DNA from: Verrucomicrobia bacterium SCGC AAA164-E04
GTDB lineage: Bacteria > Verrucomicrobiota > Verrucomicrobiia > Limisphaerales > AAA164-E04
NCBI GenBank assembly: GCA_000383715.1
Contig: KB911839.1
Coordinates: 153,660 to 217,659, forward strand
DNA: 64,000 bases
Direction of reading: 5' to 3'
Shown: one piece after another, positions 62,280-64,000 of the stretch
Position numbering within the stretch: the stretch's first letter is position 1
How the letters are laid out: each line of letters opens with the position of its first letter
Program-made: the position numbers and the translations under genes
Notes under the pieces: generated by a model
What the model was told of the DNA's origin: nothing
What the model saw: the letters and a program-made list of their open reading frames with translations, nothing else
Database searches by the model: none

Positions 62280-63344
62280 TCAGGACTCAGGCATCCACTG
62301 GTTTTTGAGGATCTTGGCAACGTTCATGAATGATTGACCTGCTGGGGAATCTGTTTGAACTGCTGCCACAGGTTGCCCAGAATCTCCACCTTCTCGAATC
62401 TCTGTAAAAATCGGAACCTCCCCAAGGAATGGAATATTTTTTCGTTCACATTCGACGCGTCCGCCTCCATTGCCAAAGATTTCAATGCGATCTCCGTTGG
62501 GAGCGGTGTAATAACTCATGTTTTCCACGATGCCCAAAATGGGCACATTCACCTTCTCAAACATGGCAATGCCCTTACGGACAACACCGACTGAAGCCTC
62601 TTGAGGCGTCGTAACGATCACGCCACCATCAAGCGGCACTGTCTGACAGAGAGAAAGCTGAGCATCACCAGTTCCGGGAGGAAGGTCAACGAGAAGGATA
62701 TCAAGCTCTCCCCAATCTACGCTGTTAAAAAACTGCTGAATGGTTTTCATGATCATGGGACCGCGCCAAATGACAGGCTGATCGTCGTCCAGGAGAAATC
62801 CCATGCTCATTAATTTGATACCATGGCTGATGACGGGTACCATTTTCTGTTCTGGAGTGATAGCAGGGCGCTCGCGTACGCCCATCATCAAAGGAATACT
62901 TGGTCCATAAATATCGCAATCCAGCAAACCGACTCGAGCCCCCAGCTTTTGCAGCCCGCAAGCCAGGTTCACCGATACAGTTGATTTACCTACACCACCT
63001 TTGCCACTGGCAACAGCTACAATCCGCTGCAAACCGGGGACCGGTTGTTGATTTTGAAATGGATTGGAGGCTCCTCCGCTTGAAGATTGGTTTGCATTGG
63101 CCCCTTGTGGAACCTTGACCTGCACATGCACATGCTCAACGCCATCGGCATTTCTAAGCACCTGCTCCGCATCATGTTTTATCTGCGCCGCTATTTCAGC
63201 GTTTCCACCATTGAGTTCAACCATGACGCTGACAGCTCCATTGTTGACTGACACATTTTTCACAAGTCCAAAGGATATGATATCCCGCGAGTAACCGGGA
63301 TACCTCACCTGCTTCAAAAGATCGTTGATCTGTTCTTCGGTCAT
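62280..63344 (-). CDS. Mrp/ApbC-family iron-sulfur carrier ATPase
   Basis: 354 residues. A DUF59 (MIP18-like) domain occupies the first ~85 residues (LKQVRYPGYSRDIISFGLV), then a Gln/Ser-rich linker, then the deviant Walker A VASGKGGVGKSTVSVNL, LLDCDIYGPSIPLMMG, LLVDLPPGTGDAQLSL and NMSYYTAPNGDRIEIFG. The usual C-terminal CxxC is not seen: the region after IEIFG contains one Cys only (GRVECERKN), so scaffolding by this monomer is uncertain. The family delivers Fe-S clusters. Upstream of the gamma-carbonic-anhydrase gene, same strand, 23 bases apart. Confidence 0.9.
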   Translation of the reverse strand: MTEEQINDLLKQVRYPGYSRDIISFGLVKNVSVNNGAVSVMVELNGGNAEIAAQIKHDAEQVLRNADGVEHVHVQVKVPQGANANQSSSGGASNPFQNQQPVPGLQRIVAVASGKGGVGKSTVSVNLACGLQKLGARVGLLDCDIYGPSIPLMMGVRERPAITPEQKMVPVISHGIKLMSMGFLLDDDQPVIWRGPMIMKTIQQFFNSVDWGELDILLVDLPPGTGDAQLSLCQTVPLDGGVIVTTPQEASVGVVRKGIAMFEKVNVPILGIVENMSYYTAPNGDRIEIFGNGGGRVECERKNIPFLGEVPIFTEIREGGDSGQPVAAVQTDSPAGQSFMNVAKILKNQWMPES

Positions 63345-63617
63345 AAATTTGATTTTAATATAGAGATGACTCCCGCCGTTGTCTCATCAAGTGCGGTGAC
63401 TGCGTGCAAGCGAGAAAGAAACTCGCCATGAAAGCGAGCACACATAGCCTAACGCAGGAAGCGAATTTGGCAAAAGACTTTTTGAACTGGTCTTTTCAAT
63501 TGGCTCAAAACATGATAAGAATTCTTGCGTCTAAACGCCCAAAACGCGAAAAGCTCCACCTGAATTTCAGACACAAGGGCAGCGAATGTTAGCTGGGATC
63601 TATCAAGGGCAGGAGCG
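63345..63617. other. Divergent upstream region, nothing recognised
   Basis: This segment lies between the Mrp gene (leftward) and the TIR gene (rightward). Small frames show no known content. It probably holds both promoters, but no clear -35/-10 pairs were found. An AGGAG at 63611-63615 is a ribosome site candidate for the TIR gene. Confidence 0.4.
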
Positions 63618-64000
63618 ATGCAGATACTTACCATTTTAAAATTAATGAAACAGGTAGTCATATTAGTTAAATCAGATGAGGCACAGGATCAAAAACTGGC
63701 CACACACATCGAAACCAGTCTGATAAAAAGTGGCCATTCCGTTTTTGTTGATCGCGAATCACAAACGAGCATGGCCTGGGCCTCCAATCTGACCCATCAG
63801 ATCAAATCCGCGGATGCGATCGTGCCATTGCTGTCCGATGCAGCTTGTCAAAGCGAAATCATTTCATTTCAGATCGAAGTGGCCCATGATGCGGCTCAAA
63901 AACAGAATGGCCAACCCGCCATGATCCCCTGCCGAGTAGGGTTTACCGGAGATCTTGCAGAACCAATAGCAGGTATCCTTGCCCCTATCACGCACCTGCT
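63618..64000 (+). CDS. TIR-domain protein, cut by the right edge
   Basis: A frame open to base 64000 starts at ATG 63618 (two bases after AGGAG, close for a ribosome site) or ATG 63645. From the second ATG it reads KQVVILVKSDEAQDQKLATH, then IETSLIKSGHSVFVDRES, MAWASNLTHQIKSADAIVPL, LSDAACQSEIISFQIEVAH. This is the N-terminal TIR (Toll_2-like) pattern: strand-helix, VFVDRE and the SADAIVPLLSD with the following Glu-rich helix that carries the catalytic Glu in NAD-cleaving TIRs. The rest of the gene is unseen, so whether it is a defence effector, a receptor or a TIR-SAVED/STAND protein cannot be told. Confidence 0.75.
   Translation, partial: MQILTILKLMKQVVILVKSDEAQDQKLATHIETSLIKSGHSVFVDRESQTSMAWASNLTHQIKSADAIVPLLSDAACQSEIISFQIEVAHDAAQKQNGQPAMIPCRVGFTGDLAEPIAGILAPITHL

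Noticed and set aside
63404..63592. 62-codon frame upstream of the TIR gene as a small protein gene
   Set aside because: Composition is ordinary, no ribosome site and no family match by eye.
1..64000. CRISPR arrays, prophage, plasmid origin or rRNA genes
   Set aside because: Looked for regular short repeats, phage structural genes, replication initiators and rRNA sequence; none seen.

Overview
The window reads as chromosomal DNA from a Verrucomicrobiota/PVC-group bacterium, probably marine and living on sulfated, fucose- or rhamnose-containing algal or plant polysaccharide. The grounds are family content: a DUF1592-type cytochrome paired with a DUF1552 protein, several formylglycine-type sulfatases, a PVC-type bacterial microcompartment (BMC) locus with PduL and a class II sugar-phosphate aldolase, and a pilin-like protein of the H-x-DG type. 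No rRNA is present, so the taxonomic call is inference.

Left third (1-29.8 kb) is an accessory region. It starts with a truncated AraC regulator, followed by a cupin protein, the DUF1592/DUF1552 pair embedded in sulfatase debris, a DUF2490 protein, a large unrecognised exported protein, an arylsulfatase, a sugar isomerase/epimerase-like exported protein and a run of three co-directional sulfatases. An RND efflux pair, a damaged IS transposase and two TPM-domain genes (one frameshifted) follow. Between these genes lie remnants of sulfatases, an FAD oxidoreductase, a LamG protein and at least four fossils of the same IS family as the 27.3-28.1 kb transposase. The region looks like a polysaccharide-utilisation zone that keeps gaining and losing genes. 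The stretch from about 2 to 9.7 kb looks richer in G+C than its flanks.

Middle (30-40 kb): a tRNA-Asn, then a DeoR-type repressor divergent from a tight BMC operon: pduL, BMC-H, BMC-H, acetate kinase, BMC-H, BMC-P, CoA-acylating aldehyde dehydrogenase, BMC-P, BMC-P, class II aldolase, lactate/malate dehydrogenase and an aldolase-like TIM-barrel protein. The likely job is to cleave fuculose- or rhamnulose-1-phosphate to DHAP and lactaldehyde, then oxidise lactaldehyde through lactoyl-CoA and lactoyl-phosphate to lactate with ATP, inside a protein shell. This fits the sulfatases upstream as a desulfation-to-catabolism route, although the transporters, fucosidases and sugar kinase are not in the window.

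Right part (40-64 kb) is housekeeping and signalling: an alpha/beta hydrolase, a large hybrid histidine kinase, a MATE exporter, a YdcF protein followed by a NarX/NarL-like two-component pair, a pilin-like protein, a YfcH-like epimerase, metF, a MnmC-like methyltransferase, a glycosyltransferase, an ATP-grasp-like protein, proA, an incomplete F1Fo-ATP synthase operon (c, b, delta, alpha, gamma only), a receiver-like protein, a gamma-carbonic-anhydrase-like protein, an Mrp/ApbC ATPase, and the start of a TIR-domain gene cut by the right edge.
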